Assembly: GCF_016860525.1 (NCBI RefSeq)
Contig: NZ_BNEA01000008.1
Location: forward strand, 1-64,000
Direction: 5' to 3'
Origin: Streptomyces rubradiris
GTDB lineage: Bacteria; Actinomycetota; Actinomycetes; Streptomycetales; Streptomycetaceae
Length of the DNA: 64,000 bases
Both the position numbers and the translations under genes were made by a program. Positions 38,914 to 48,125 of the stretch are shown here, in pieces (the stretch's first letter is position 1; each line of letters starts with the position of its first letter). The notes under the pieces were generated by a model. That model was not told where the DNA came from. It saw only the letters and a list, made by a program, of their open reading frames with translations, and searched no databases.

Positions 38914-39708
38914 TCAGCCGACTTCGCCGGCCAGGATGGCGCTGCGATACGCGTGCCAGTCACCGTCGTCGGTGACGGTGCGGGTCTTCTCGATGCCGGC
39001 CCGGACGGTGAGATAGCGGCGGCCCTTCAGCACCACCTGGCCGTCGGGGACCGCTCGGCTGTAGAGCTCGCCGCCGCCGCCGGCGGCGAGCGCGGCGTTG
39101 ATCGCCTTCTCCGCCGGCGCCCAGTCCGACCGGTCGCGGACGTGCGTGGTGAACTCGTAGACCGTGCTCCACTGGCCGAGCCTGGGGCGGCGCTGCAGCG
39201 TCACACCGTCCCGGCCGGGGATGAGCCGGTACCGGCAGCCGTACTGGCGTTGATCGCCGGGGGCGCCGTCGAGGCGCAGCGGCTCGACGAACGACGGCCC
39301 GGCGTACCCGATGTCGGCCAGCCAGGACCCGCCGTCCACGCGGGCCAGGATGAGCATGTGCTCGACCTCGACGCCGTACGACTGGCGGCCTTCCGCCGTC
39401 GTGCCGGCGATCAGGTCGGCATCGAACCCGAGGTCGCGCAGCAGCCGCAGGAACAGCCGGGTCATCTGGACGCAGCCGCCGCCGTTGCCCGCCGCGACCA
39501 CCGAATCGAACGTCGCGTCCTCGTCGAAGTCGACCAGATCGACCAGCCTGCCGCTCGCAGCGGGCACAGCCAGCGAGCCCGCACTGTTGAACGGAACGGT
39601 CTCCATATGCCGCTTGTGCAGTGCGACGAGGGTCGCCAGATCCGCGGCCGGTCTGCCGGCGGCGGGGTCGTACCCCAGCCGCCGCAGGTACGTGTCGCTG
39701 TCGTACAT
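38914..39708 (-). CDS. rifF: Ansamycin amide synthase (arylamine N-acetyltransferase family)
   Basis: A 264-residue member of the arylamine N-acetyltransferase family. The catalytic triad is visible as Cys79 (GGGCVQ), His117 (VEHMLI) and Asp132 (LADIGYAG). In ansamycin clusters this family (RifF, GdmF) takes the finished chain from the last PKS carrier protein and closes the macrolactam with the AHBA amino group. The last PKS subunit here has no thioesterase, which fits. ATG 39708 follows GGAGAGGG; GTG 39738 in frame would add ten residues. The symbol given is that of the rifamycin homologue. It is unusual in not directly following a PKS gene. Confidence 0.9.
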   Translation of the reverse strand: MYDSDTYLRRLGYDPAAGRPAADLATLVALHKRHMETVPFNSAGSLAVPAASGRLVDLVDFDEDATFDSVVAAGNGGGCVQMTRLFLRLLRDLGFDADLIAGTTAEGRQSYGVEVEHMLILARVDGGSWLADIGYAGPSFVEPLRLDGAPGDQRQYGCRYRLIPGRDGVTLQRRPRLGQWSTVYEFTTHVRDRSDWAPAEKAINAALAAGGGGELYSRAVPDGQVVLKGRRYLTVRAGIEKTRTVTDDGDWHAYRSAILAGEVG

Positions 39709-39750
39709 CCGTCCGTCCCTCTCCGGGGCATCCTTCACGCTGACAGTCGG

Positions 39751-40773
39751 CTAGCCGATCTCGACGACGACCTTGCCGAGGACGCCGGCCTGCACGGCGT
39801 CCTGTGCCTCGCCGGTGCGCTGGAGCGGGAACCGGTGGATCGGCAGCCCGGCTTCCTCTCCCACAGCGAGTGCCCCGTCGGCCGCCGCCCTCGTGATGTC
39901 GGCCGACGCGAGGTCCTTGTCGGCCGCGGACAGCGTCATCGCCAGCACGAACTGAAAGCGCAGGTTCCGGCCGATCGCCTTCTTGGTCGGGAACGCCAGC
40001 ACGCTGTCCCCCTCGGTGCCGTACGCGGCGACGGTGCCGTTCGGGGCGAGGACCTCCAGGTGGGTGGCGATGTTCTCCGTCGCCGCCACCTCGACGATGA
40101 GGTCCACCCCCTGCGGCGCGAGGGCGCGGATGTCGGACTGGGCCGTCTGCGACCGGTACTCGACGGTGTGCGCCGCGCCGGCGCGGCGGGCCATTTCCGC
40201 CTTCTTCGGGCCGCTGACCGTCGCGATCACGGTCGCCCCGGACCAGGCGCCGAGCTGGATCGCGGTATGCCCCACGGCTCCGGCGCCGCCGGCGACCAGC
40301 ACGGTCCGCCCGCTCAGGGCGCCGGGGCCGAGACGGTCGGGGCCCTTCTGCCCGGCGAGCAGGCAGCGTTGGGCGGCGACCGCCGGCAGGCCGAAGCAGG
40401 CACCGGTCTCGAACGAGACCTGCGCCGGCAGGGGGACCGCCTGGCGGGAGGGGACGACGGCGTATTCCGCGGCGGTGCCGTGGGGCCGCTTGTACGCCGC
40501 CTCCCACACCCACACCCGCTGGCCGATCCGTTCCCGGTCGACGCCCGCTCCGACGGCGTCGATCACTCCGCTGCCGTCGTTGTGCGGAATCACCTCGGGG
40601 AACATCAGGGTGCCGTTGCGGTGACCGAACTGCCGGCCCTTCCAGTCCGAGTGGTTCACCCCGGAGACCGCGACACGGACCCGCACCTCACCGGGACCCG
40701 GCTCGGGCACAGGCCGGTCGACGAATCGGAGAACGTCACTCTTGCCGATTGACGAATATATGATCGCTTTCAT
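39751..40773 (-). CDS. Zinc-independent quinone oxidoreductase (MDR family)
   Basis: A 340-residue medium-chain reductase of the quinone oxidoreductase/crotonyl-reductase-like group. It has an N-terminal GroES-like fold with GVNHSDWKGR, the cofactor motif AGGAGAVGHTAIQLG, and no zinc-ligand Cys cluster. Such enzymes reduce quinones or enones with NADPH, and a quinone-bearing ansamycin is a plausible substrate. It is the first gene of an operon with the amide synthase (42-base gap) and the acyltransferase. No purine-rich ribosome site precedes ATG 40773, but a promoter-like pair ends five to six bases before it, so the mRNA may be leaderless. Confidence 0.88.
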   Translation of the reverse strand: MKAIIYSSIGKSDVLRFVDRPVPEPGPGEVRVRVAVSGVNHSDWKGRQFGHRNGTLMFPEVIPHNDGSGVIDAVGAGVDRERIGQRVWVWEAAYKRPHGTAAEYAVVPSRQAVPLPAQVSFETGACFGLPAVAAQRCLLAGQKGPDRLGPGALSGRTVLVAGGAGAVGHTAIQLGAWSGATVIATVSGPKKAEMARRAGAAHTVEYRSQTAQSDIRALAPQGVDLIVEVAATENIATHLEVLAPNGTVAAYGTEGDSVLAFPTKKAIGRNLRFQFVLAMTLSAADKDLASADITRAAADGALAVGEEAGLPIHRFPLQRTGEAQDAVQAGVLGKVVVEIG

Positions 40774-40779
40774 CGCGGG

Positions 40780-40807
40780 AGGTTATCCAATGCAGGTCGC
40801 CTGACAA
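40780..40807 (-). promoter_or_regulatory. Possible leaderless promoter of the amide synthase operon
   Basis: On the minus strand TTGTCA (40807-40802), 16 bases, TAACCT (40785-40780), then the ATG at 40773. The spacing would place transcription start at the start codon. It lacks the AGGGAT element of the other cluster promoters. Confidence 0.35.
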
Positions 40808-40860
40808 GGTGGATGGTGCGGCGCCGTCGAACCAGGGGATGACGCGTGGCGGCAAAGCCG

Positions 40861-40887
40861 AGCCGGCAGGTCGGAAACCTGCCGGCT
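40861..40887 (-). terminator. Terminator after PhyH dioxygenase 1
   Basis: Perfect 11-base arms (40861-40871 and 40877-40887) with a five-base loop, beginning 20 bases past the dioxygenase stop. Confidence 0.75.
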
Positions 40888-40907
40888 GTCGAATCCGACC
40901 GCGGATC

Positions 40908-41861
40908 CTATCGGCCTGAATCGTCGTTTTCTTCGAAAGCGGACACCAGCGGCCGCAGCGGAGTGAAATCGTGCCAGGGATTCTGGAGGATCTGACGCCA
41001 GGTCGCGTCGTGCCCGCGGACCTTGAGCCGGAAGTAGACCGTGCGCCGAACGGAGTCGGACGTGTTGCTGCCGACGTTGTGGCCGACCATGTAGTGCTTC
41101 AGCAGCATGTCTCCGGCGCGGCCGCGTACCTGCTCCCGTTCGGGCAGCTTGATGTCCGGGTAGGAGGTGAACGCGTCGGGCCCGTGCTCACGGAAGTACT
41201 TCGCGTGAGCGCGGTGCGTTCCCGGCCAGACGTAGAGGTTCCCGGTGTCGTCGTCGTCCTGGTCGGTGAGGAAGAAGCCGGCGAGCACGGTGAAGGTCCG
41301 CGGGGGTTCGTCGGCCTTCCGGCGCATGCCGCCGTCGATGTGCGGCATTCCCCGGTCGTCGGTGTAGGGCGGATAAGTCATCGCTATCTGCGTCTGCCAC
41401 GGGTATTCCATGGCGCCGTCACCGGTGAGTTCTTCGGCGAGCGAGAAGGCCTGGGTGTCACGCAGGAGCGCCGCGAGTGCCGGCTCCTCCTCCCACTTGG
41501 GGAACATGAAGTGCGGTCCGGCGTGGCCTTCCTGGGGCGGATGCATGCGCAGCTGGTCGTCCACCGCCGCGTTGGCCGCGGCCAGGATGTCCGGAGGCAC
41601 GACGTCCCGGATCACGATGTAGCCGCGTTCGGCGAACTCCTGCAGCTGGTCACGGGTCAACATCCGCCGCACACTCAGCGTCCGCGAGTCGATGCTGTCA
41701 GGCATGGCCTCGGTGGGAGCGGCCGGCGCGGCGCGCCTGGCCGATTCCAGGATCGCCTGCTCGATCGCCGTCGTGGCGGACGCGCCACCGCGGGTCAGGG
41801 CGGCAATTGCCTGCTCGATCCGCTCGTCAACGCGAATGGTGATCGTGTCGTTTTCAGCCAC
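40908..41861 (-). CDS. PhyH-type Fe(II)/2-oxoglutarate dioxygenase with RHH-like N-terminus
   Basis: A 317-residue phytanoyl-CoA dioxygenase-family protein. The iron site is visible as His174 and Asp176 in PHIDGG plus a distal His in LLKHYMVGHN. The 2-oxoglutarate-binding Arg is in SVRRTVYFR. The first 45 residues (ENDTITIRVDERIEQAI and TTAIEQAILESARR) look like a ribbon-helix-helix strand and two helices, which the paralogue at 47171 lacks. GTG 41861 is chosen because GAAGGGTGG and GTGGCTGA recur at the same place in the paralogue. The enzyme probably hydroxylates or halogen-independently oxidises a pathway intermediate; the substrate is unknown. Confidence 0.88.
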   Translation of the reverse strand: MAENDTITIRVDERIEQAIAALTRGGASATTAIEQAILESARRAAPAAPTEAMPDSIDSRTLSVRRMLTRDQLQEFAERGYIVIRDVVPPDILAAANAAVDDQLRMHPPQEGHAGPHFMFPKWEEEPALAALLRDTQAFSLAEELTGDGAMEYPWQTQIAMTYPPYTDDRGMPHIDGGMRRKADEPPRTFTVLAGFFLTDQDDDDTGNLYVWPGTHRAHAKYFREHGPDAFTSYPDIKLPEREQVRGRAGDMLLKHYMVGHNVGSNTSDSVRRTVYFRLKVRGHDATWRQILQNPWHDFTPLRPLVSAFEENDDSGR

Positions 41862-42242
41862 GAACTTGCCACCCTTCCTGGTGCACCTCGTTGTGTGGAA
41901 CGTGCAGCCGATGCTATGGCGGACAAGGAGACGCCCATATCCCTCGGTCTGACAGCACGTGCGCACCCCGTGCCCGTCCGGCCCCCGCGCGCAGCGCGCG
42001 GCAATGAGTCCCGGGAAGGGAGCGGCGAGGCACCCGCCGTCACCTCGGGTGAACAACCGGCCGCAGTACTAGCAGGGTGTGTGATGCCAGGTCCCCGCGG
42101 TGCGGTTCTACCGTCTGCGGTGAGCACCGTGCGGGCCGGGTCGTAGGAAAAGGGTGAGCTTCATGGGTGTGGCGCAGTCCGAACGGACACTGTCCGGTTG
42201 TCCCGCCCATCACGACGGGTCGCACGGATGCCGTAGAACGCC
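41862..42242. other. Divergent intergenic region between PhyH 1 and SARP
   Basis: I see no gene in these 381 bases. They hold the shared promoter element of the dioxygenase at 41911-41953. For the SARP gene I see no matching element and only a weak ribosome site. Confidence 0.6.
41911..41953 (-). promoter_or_regulatory. Shared promoter element, PhyH dioxygenase 1
   Basis: On the minus strand GTCA (41953-41950), GACCG, AGGGAT (41944-41939), 22 bases, TAGCAT (41916-41911). With GTCAGACC in common, it is nearly the same as the element before the second PhyH gene. Confidence 0.68.
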
Positions 42243-43043
42243 ATGATATTCCGCGTACTCGGCCCGCTGGAGGTCGCAGTGGAGGGCGCCGCCGAAAAGC
42301 CCTCGGCACCCAAGGTCCGCTGGACACTCGCCCTGCTGCTGCTTCACGCGAACCAGGTCGTCGGCCACTCCTCGATCCTTTACGAGTTGTGGGGCGAAAA
42401 CCCCCCGTGCAGTGCCGTCGCCACCGCGCAGACCTACGTCTACCAGATACGCAAGAAATATCAGCGCCGGTTCGACCGGATCGGCTGGGGCGCATTGGTG
42501 GAGACCCGTCCGTCCGGGTACGTGCTCCGGGCGGAAGAGTCGGAGATCGACGCGCAGGTGTTCGAGCGGTTGAGCGAGCGGGCGCGCGCGTCGCTGACGG
42601 CGGGGCACACCGAGCAGGCCGCGCGGCAGCTGCGCGAGGCGCTCGCACTGTGGCGCGGGCGAGCGCTGGCGGATGTCTCGGCGGGATCGGTGCTGGCGCC
42701 GCGCATCATGCACCTGGAGAAGAGCCGGATGCGGACGCTGCGGTTGCGCATCTTCGCCGATCAGCGGCTCGGCCGCCACCGTGAGCTGCTCCCGGAACTG
42801 CAGTTCCTCGCGGCCGCCAACCCCCTCGACGAGTGGTTCCACCAGCAGTTGATGATCGCGCTCGTCGAGACGGGCCGGCGTGCCGACGCCCTGGAGGCGT
42901 ATCACCGGCTGCAGTCCACCCTCGGCGCGGAGCTGGGCGTGCGGCCCTCGCCGAGGCTGCACAAGCTCCGGCACGACGTGCTCACCGGAGTGCCATGGAC
43001 GCGGGGGCCCCAGAGCGAGCTGGACCTGACGGTGCCGAGCTAG
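42243..43043 (+). CDS. SARP-family transcriptional activator
   Basis: A 266-residue Streptomyces antibiotic regulatory protein. An OmpR-like winged-helix domain fills residues 1-95 ([30 protein letters not shown]). A bacterial transcriptional activation domain follows (about 100-250; [40 protein letters not shown]). There is no ATPase or sensor extension, as in small pathway activators such as ActII-ORF4. It is a strong candidate for cluster control. The shared GTCA/AGGGAT element is not a pair of SARP-like heptamer repeats, so its regulon should not be assumed. ATG 42243 has no strong ribosome site. Confidence 0.93.
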   Translation: MIFRVLGPLEVAVEGAAEKPSAPKVRWTLALLLLHANQVVGHSSILYELWGENPPCSAVATAQTYVYQIRKKYQRRFDRIGWGALVETRPSGYVLRAEESEIDAQVFERLSERARASLTAGHTEQAARQLREALALWRGRALADVSAGSVLAPRIMHLEKSRMRTLRLRIFADQRLGRHRELLPELQFLAAANPLDEWFHQQLMIALVETGRRADALEAYHRLQSTLGAELGVRPSPRLHKLRHDVLTGVPWTRGPQSELDLTVPS

Positions 43044-43266
43044 CGTCCCCGCGCCGCGGATTTGTCGGCGGAAGCGGGCGAGGCGGTGGCCGGCCAGGAA
43101 GCCGAACCACCGCCCGAGTCGATTCAACAGGAGCCGGTCGGGGCGAAGCCACCTACCGGCCGCGGAGGTTCGCGGGACGGCCGGCCACCACCGCCGGTGT
43201 CGAACCGATCCGGAACCACCCGGGCCGCACCGTCGGTGCGACGCTCGCATACGAGGGAGGGCAACG

Positions 43267-44388
43267 GTGACGATCCGGGTATGGGACTACCTGCCGGAGT
43301 ACCACGAGGAACGCGAGGAGGTACTCGCGGCGGTGACGAAGGTGTTCGAGTCCGGCCAGCTGATACTGGGTCCCAGCGTGGCCGGGTTCGAGGCCGAGTT
43401 CGCGGCGTACCACGGCGCCGCCCACTGCGCCGGCGTCGACAACGGCACCAACGCGGTCAAGCTGGGGCTGCAGGCGCTCGGCGTGGGCAAGGGCGATGAG
43501 GTGATCACCGTCGCCAACACCGCCGCGCCGACCGTGGTGGCCATCGACGGGACGGGCGCGAAGCCGGTCTTCGTGGATGTACGCGAGGACGACTTCCTCA
43601 TGGACACCGACCAGGTCGCGGCCGCGATCGGCCCGCGCACACGGGCACTGGTCCCCGTGCACCTCTATGGCCAGTGCGTCGACATGGCCCCGCTGCGCCG
43701 GCTCGCCGACCGCCACAGCCTGGCCATCCTCGAGGACTGCGCCCAAGCGCACGGCGCGCGCCACCACGGCCGGCTGGCAGGCACGATGGGCGACGTCGCC
43801 GCCTTCTCCTTCTATCCCACGAAGGTTCTCGGCGCGTACGGCGACGGTGGCGCCGTGATCACCGGCGACGAGGACACCGACCGCAACGTCCGGCGCCTGC
43901 GCTACTACGGCATGGAAGACCGCTACTTCGTGGAGCGGGTTCCCGGACACAACAGCCGCCTCGACGAGGTACAGGCCGAGATTCTGCGGGGCAAGCTGCG
44001 CCGGCTCGACGCGTACATCTCCAAGCGCCGCGACATCGCGCGGCTCTACACCAAGGCGCTGGGCGACCTCGCCGAACCGGGCGGCCTCGTCCTGCCGACG
44101 GTCTCCTTTGGCAATGAGCACGTGTACTACCTGTACGTCGTTCGGCACCCCAGGCGGGACGAGATCATCGAACGGCTGCGCGCGTACGGCATCGCGCTGA
44201 ACATCAGCTACCCCTGGCCGGTGCACACGATGGCCGGATTCGCGCACCTCGGATGCGCCAGGGGCTCGCTGCCGGTCACCGAGAAACTGGCAGGCGAGGT
44301 GTTTTCGCTGCCGATGTACCCGTCGCTGCCGTTGGACCGGCAGCAGACGGTGATCCAGGCCCTGCGCGAGGTGCTGGCCGGATTCTGA
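43267..44388 (+). CDS. NDP-sugar aminotransferase (DegT/DnrJ/EryC1 family)
   Basis: A 373-residue PLP enzyme of the sugar aminotransferase family. The Schiff-base Lys186 is in FSFYPTK, the [10 protein letters not shown] phosphate loop is near residue 60, and EDCAQAHGA holds the Asp that contacts the PLP ring nitrogen. It differs from the AHBA synthase at 55137, whose motif is FSFQNGK. In front of a sugar C-methyltransferase and a nitrososynthase-like flavoprotein, it most likely aminates C-3 of a TDP-4-keto-2,6-dideoxyhexose. GTG 43267 follows GGAGGG. Genes for TDP-glucose formation and dehydration are not in the window. Confidence 0.9.
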   Translation: MTIRVWDYLPEYHEEREEVLAAVTKVFESGQLILGPSVAGFEAEFAAYHGAAHCAGVDNGTNAVKLGLQALGVGKGDEVITVANTAAPTVVAIDGTGAKPVFVDVREDDFLMDTDQVAAAIGPRTRALVPVHLYGQCVDMAPLRRLADRHSLAILEDCAQAHGARHHGRLAGTMGDVAAFSFYPTKVLGAYGDGGAVITGDEDTDRNVRRLRYYGMEDRYFVERVPGHNSRLDEVQAEILRGKLRRLDAYISKRRDIARLYTKALGDLAEPGGLVLPTVSFGNEHVYYLYVVRHPRRDEIIERLRAYGIALNISYPWPVHTMAGFAHLGCARGSLPVTEKLAGEVFSLPMYPSLPLDRQQTVIQALREVLAGF

Positions 44389-44417
44389 GACAACCCATCT
44401 GGTACGGAGGGAACACC

Positions 44418-45653
44418 ATGCCGCGAGAACGGGCGACCGTCACCTGCAGAGTGTGCGACGGGACAGTCCACGAGTTCCTCGACCTCGGCCGTCAGCCGCT
44501 GTCCGACGCGTTCCGGGAACCGGACTGCGACACCGAGGAGTTCTTCTTCCGGCTCGCCGTCGGGCAATGCGAGTCGTGCACGATGGTGCAGCTCACCGAG
44601 TCGGTACCGCGGGACAAGATGTTCCACGAGGACTACCCGTACCACTCGTCCGGGTCGGCGGTGATGCGGGAGCACTTCGCGGGTGTCGCACGACGGTTCC
44701 TCGCCACCGAGTTGGCCGCGCCGGACCCGTTCATCGTCGAGATGGGCTGCAACGACGGCGTCATGCTGAGCACGATCCACCAGGCAGGCGTACGCCACCT
44801 GGGCTTCGAACCTTCCGGGCGGGTGGCCGAGCTGGCCCGCACCAAGGGCGTCCGGGTCCTCACCGAGTTCTTCGAGGACTCGACAGCGGCGCGGATCCGC
44901 GAGGCGGAAGGGCCCGCCCAGGTCATCTTCGCGGCGAACACCATGTGCCACATCCCGTACCCGAACTCGGTCTTCCGCGGAGTCGACGCACTGCTGGCAC
45001 CGGACGGCGTGTTCGTGTTCGAGGACCCCTACCTCGGCGACCTGGTGGAGAAGACGTCCTTCGACCAGATCTACGACGAGCACTTCTTCCTGTTCAGCGC
45101 CCACTCGGTGCGGGCCATGGCCGAGCACCACGGATTCGAGCTGGTCGACGTGGAACGCCTGCCGGTGCACGGCGGCGAGGTCCGGTACACGCTCGCCCGG
45201 ACCGGCGGACGCACACCCAGCGCCGCCGTCGCCGACCTGCTCGCCGAGGAGGACGCCCGCGGGCTGTCCGACATGGAGACGCTGCGTGGCTTCGCCGCCG
45301 GCGTGATGCGCGTGCGCGACGACCTGGTGGCACTGCTGCGACGGCTGCGCACCGAAGGATCCAGCGTGGTCGCCTACGGCGCCACGGCGAAAAGCGCCAC
45401 AGTCACCAACTTCTGCGACATCGGGCCCGAACTCGTCTCCTACGTGTGTGACAGCACGCCCGCCAAGCAGCACCGCATGACGCCCGGCAAGCACATCCCC
45501 GTACGCCCGCCGACCGCGTTCCGCGACCCGTACCCGGACTACGCGCTGCTGTTCGCGTGGAACCACGCCGACGAAATCATGGCGAACGAACAGGAGTTCC
45601 GGCGCTCCGGCGGCCGATGGATCAGCTATGTGCCGAACGTCCGGGTGCTCTGA
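44418..45653 (+). CDS. NDP-sugar C-methyltransferase (TylC3/KijD1-like)
   Basis: A 411-residue SAM-dependent methyltransferase of the three-domain sugar C-methyltransferase family. An N-terminal zinc site uses CRVC and CESC pairs. The SAM loop reads VEMGCNDGVM, and the C-terminal domain (YGATAKSATVTNF) matches the Methyltransf_14 fold. Relatives methylate C-3 of TDP-4-keto-amino sugars. The gene lies 29 bases after the aminotransferase and 15 before the flavoprotein, giving a compact branched-aminosugar operon. GGAGGG precedes the ATG at 44418. Confidence 0.93.
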   Translation: MPRERATVTCRVCDGTVHEFLDLGRQPLSDAFREPDCDTEEFFFRLAVGQCESCTMVQLTESVPRDKMFHEDYPYHSSGSAVMREHFAGVARRFLATELAAPDPFIVEMGCNDGVMLSTIHQAGVRHLGFEPSGRVAELARTKGVRVLTEFFEDSTAARIREAEGPAQVIFAANTMCHIPYPNSVFRGVDALLAPDGVFVFEDPYLGDLVEKTSFDQIYDEHFFLFSAHSVRAMAEHHGFELVDVERLPVHGGEVRYTLARTGGRTPSAAVADLLAEEDARGLSDMETLRGFAAGVMRVRDDLVALLRRLRTEGSSVVAYGATAKSATVTNFCDIGPELVSYVCDSTPAKQHRMTPGKHIPVRPPTAFRDPYPDYALLFAWNHADEIMANEQEFRRSGGRWISYVPNVRVL

Positions 45654-45668
45654 GGGATCGAGAGGGCT

Positions 45669-46988
45669 ATGCGAGAACAGGACACCGCGGCACCGTCCCA
45701 CGTCGGTGCCGAGGTGATGGAGACGGAACAGGCCCCCCGGCCGGCCGAGCCACCCGGCGACCTGACCACCGCCATCACCGCGCCAGGTGAACAGCTGCTG
45801 ACCCTCCTGGACCGGCACCTGCCCCGGATACGCGCCCAGGCGGCGCCGAACGACCGGGACAGCACCTTCCCCGCCGCGACGTTCCACGGCTTCGCGCGCG
45901 ACGGCGTGCTGGGCGCGACCGTGCCCGCCGAACTGGGAGGGATGGGCGTCAGCCGGCTTCACGACGTGGCGGTCGCGCTTTTGCGGGTCGCCGAGGCGGA
46001 CGCCTCGACCGCACTGGCCTTGCACGCCCAGTTCAGCCGGGGAATCACCCTGACATACGAGTGGCTGCACGGCCCGCCGCCGACCCGGAAACTGGCCGAG
46101 CGGCTGCTGCGCGCGATGGCCCGCGGCGAGGCGGTGATCGGCGGCGCGGTGAAGGACCACGGACGAGAGACCACCCGGCTGCGCCCCGACGGCTCCGGTG
46201 GCTGGCTGCTGTCCGGACGCAAGACTCTGGTGACGATGGCGCCGATCGCGACGCACTTCGTCGTCTCCGCCCAGGCGCCGGCCGCCGGGGGAACAACGCT
46301 GCTGTACGCCCCCATCGTGGCACGGGACACCCCGGGGCTCTCCATCGTCGACGGATGGACCGGCCTGGGCATGCGGGCGTCCGGCACGCTCGACGTGGCG
46401 TTCGACGACTGCCCGGTGCCCGCCGGAAACCTGCTGGCGCGTGGCAGCGTCGGCGCGCACAGCGACGCGGCCCTCGCCGGGCAGGCGGTCAGCTCCGTCG
46501 CCATGCTCGGCATCTACGTCGGCGTCGCCCAGGCCGCCCGCGACCTCGCGGTGGAGACCATGGCCCGGCGGTCGGCCACACCGCCCGCGGCCTCACGCAC
46601 CCTGGTCGCCGAGACCGAGGCGCGGCTGTACGCGCTGCGGGCCACCGCATCGGCTGCGCTCGTCAACGTCGACGAACTGTCGCCACGTCACGACATGGAT
46701 CCCGATGAGCGCGGCCGGCGGATGATGACCCCGTTCCAGTGCGCCAAAGTCATGGTCAACCAACTGGCGGCCGCGGTGGTCGACGACTGCCTCACCGTGG
46801 TGGGCGGGGCCACCTACGCGGCGGAGCACCCGCTGGCCCGGCTGTCCCGGGACGTGCGGGCCGGCCGGTTCATGCAGCCGTACACGTACGCCGACGGGGT
46901 CGACTACCTGAGCGCCCAGGCGCTCGGTTTGGAAAGAGACAACAACTACGTGAGCCTGCGGGCCACCCGGCCGGTGGACAGCCGGTGA
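45669..46988 (+). CDS. Acyl-CoA dehydrogenase-fold sugar N-oxygenase (nitrososynthase-like)
   Basis: A 439-residue flavoprotein with the acyl-CoA dehydrogenase fold (GLGMRASGTLDVAFDD; helical C-terminus with VVDDCLTVVGGATYAAEHPL). The catalytic Glu of true dehydrogenases is not evident near the end, which reads YTYADGVDYLSAQALGL. Together with the adjacent aminotransferase and C-methyltransferase, this matches nitrososynthases such as KijD3 and ORF36 that oxidise the amine of a TDP-aminosugar to nitroso, leading to nitrosugars. The assignment rests on family fold and operon. Reduced flavin would have to come from a separate reductase, possibly the protein at 28561. Confidence 0.85.
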   Translation: MREQDTAAPSHVGAEVMETEQAPRPAEPPGDLTTAITAPGEQLLTLLDRHLPRIRAQAAPNDRDSTFPAATFHGFARDGVLGATVPAELGGMGVSRLHDVAVALLRVAEADASTALALHAQFSRGITLTYEWLHGPPPTRKLAERLLRAMARGEAVIGGAVKDHGRETTRLRPDGSGGWLLSGRKTLVTMAPIATHFVVSAQAPAAGGTTLLYAPIVARDTPGLSIVDGWTGLGMRASGTLDVAFDDCPVPAGNLLARGSVGAHSDAALAGQAVSSVAMLGIYVGVAQAARDLAVETMARRSATPPAASRTLVAETEARLYALRATASAALVNVDELSPRHDMDPDERGRRMMTPFQCAKVMVNQLAAAVVDDCLTVVGGATYAAEHPLARLSRDVRAGRFMQPYTYADGVDYLSAQALGLERDNNYVSLRATRPVDSR

Positions 46989-47008
46989 CGGGCCGGCGCG
47001 GGCCCGTC
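46987..47008 (+). terminator. Terminator hairpin after the sugar operon
   Basis: GACGGGCC (46987-46994) and GGCCCGTC (47001-47008) pair around a six-base loop, overlapping the flavoprotein stop codon. Confidence 0.6.
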
Positions 47009-47077
47009 GCCCGTGGCGGCTTCGTCCGCGGGATCCGGCACGCTCGCGATCCTGCCCAGGGCGGCGAGCGGGCAACT

Positions 47078-47120
47078 GTCAGACCAAGGGATACGGCTCC
47101 CTCCGCACGCGTCCTAGCGT
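47078..47120 (+). promoter_or_regulatory. Shared promoter element, PhyH dioxygenase 2
   Basis: GTCA (47078-47081), GACCA, AGGGAT (47087-47092), 22 bases, TAGCGT (47115-47120). About 50 bases separate it from the GTG at 47171. Confidence 0.68.
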
Positions 47121-47170
47121 CAGCCGTGCATCGAAGACGGCGGACATGAAGAAGGGTGGTGGCAGATCTC

Positions 47171-47998
47171 GTGGCTGATACGACCGAAGCCACACCGAAG
47201 AGCGGTGACCGGCAGGCGGTGTCGAGCGTGAAAAGGATGTTGACTCGCGAACAACTGGAAGAGTTCACCGAGCGCGGCTATATCGTGATCCCGGATGTCG
47301 TGCCGCCCGACCTGATCGCCGCCATCAACGCGGCGATCGATGAGCAGATCCGCGCGCGGCCTCCGGCGGAGGGTCACGTCGGGGTGGTCTACAGGTTCCA
47401 GCAGCTGACGGATTCGCCGGTGTTCGCGTCCTTGTTGCGCGACACCGCGGCCTTCTCGCTCGCCGAACAACTCGTCGGGAAGGGCGCGCTGGACTTTCCC
47501 GAGACAGCACAGACCGCTCTGACATACCCGCCCTTCAAGGACGCCCGGGAGAATCCGCACATCGACGGTGGAAAGGGGCGGAAGCCCGGTGATCCACCAT
47601 GGACATTCACCATGCTCGCCGGGTTCTTCATGACCGACCAGTCGAGCGACGACACGGGAAACCTCTTCGTCTGGCCGGGAACACACCGCGATCACGCGAA
47701 CCTCTTCCGCGAGCGCGGACCCGAAGCCTTCACGACGTATCCCCGTGTCCCCCTGCCTGAGCGGGACCAGGTGCGCGGCCGGCCGGGCGACATGCTCCTG
47801 AAGCACTACCTCCTCGGCCACAACGGCGGCCACAACACCAGCGATTCCGTCCGGCGCACGGTCTACTTCAGGCTCCGGCACCGGGAGCACGAGGCGAAGT
47901 GGCGTGAGGCCCTGCAAGATCCCTGGCACGACTACACGCCGCTGCGGCGGTTGCTGTCGTCGTCCGGTGAAACCGGTCAGCCGGATCGCCAGCTGTGA
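47171..47998 (+). CDS. PhyH-type Fe(II)/2-oxoglutarate dioxygenase 2
   Basis: A 275-residue phytanoyl-CoA dioxygenase-family protein, clearly paralogous to 40908-41861 over its catalytic part. The iron ligands are in PHIDGG and LLKHYLLGHN, and the 2-oxoglutarate Arg is in SVRRTVYFR. It lacks the ribbon-helix-helix-like N-terminal segment of the paralogue. GTG 47171 is chosen because the GTGGCTGA start and the GAAGGGTGG upstream are shared by both genes; GTG 47156 or 47159 would add a few residues. Two related dioxygenases under the same promoter type suggest successive or alternative oxidations in one pathway. Confidence 0.9.
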   Translation: MADTTEATPKSGDRQAVSSVKRMLTREQLEEFTERGYIVIPDVVPPDLIAAINAAIDEQIRARPPAEGHVGVVYRFQQLTDSPVFASLLRDTAAFSLAEQLVGKGALDFPETAQTALTYPPFKDARENPHIDGGKGRKPGDPPWTFTMLAGFFMTDQSSDDTGNLFVWPGTHRDHANLFRERGPEAFTTYPRVPLPERDQVRGRPGDMLLKHYLLGHNGGHNTSDSVRRTVYFRLRHREHEAKWREALQDPWHDYTPLRRLLSSSGETGQPDRQL

Positions 47999-48125
47999 GA
48001 TCTCGGTAGCTCCGCGGCTGTCCGCTCGTCACCGGCCTGCGGACAGCCGCGGTCGATGCCTTGGAGCAAAGCACGAGGAAGCCGACACATGGAAACAAGA
48101 ATGCGAGGCAGAGGTGGGGACGAAG

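Noticed and set aside
43042..43047. TAGCGT at the SARP stop as a promoter for the sugar operon
   Set aside because: No AGGGAT lies 22-23 bases upstream, the TAG is the stop codon, and the aminotransferase starts 220 bases later.
46600..47000. Acyl-CoA dehydrogenase-like gene considered as a fatty-acid or CoA-ester dehydrogenase
   Set aside because: Its operon with a sugar aminotransferase and sugar C-methyltransferase, and the lack of an evident catalytic Glu, favour a sugar N-oxygenase.
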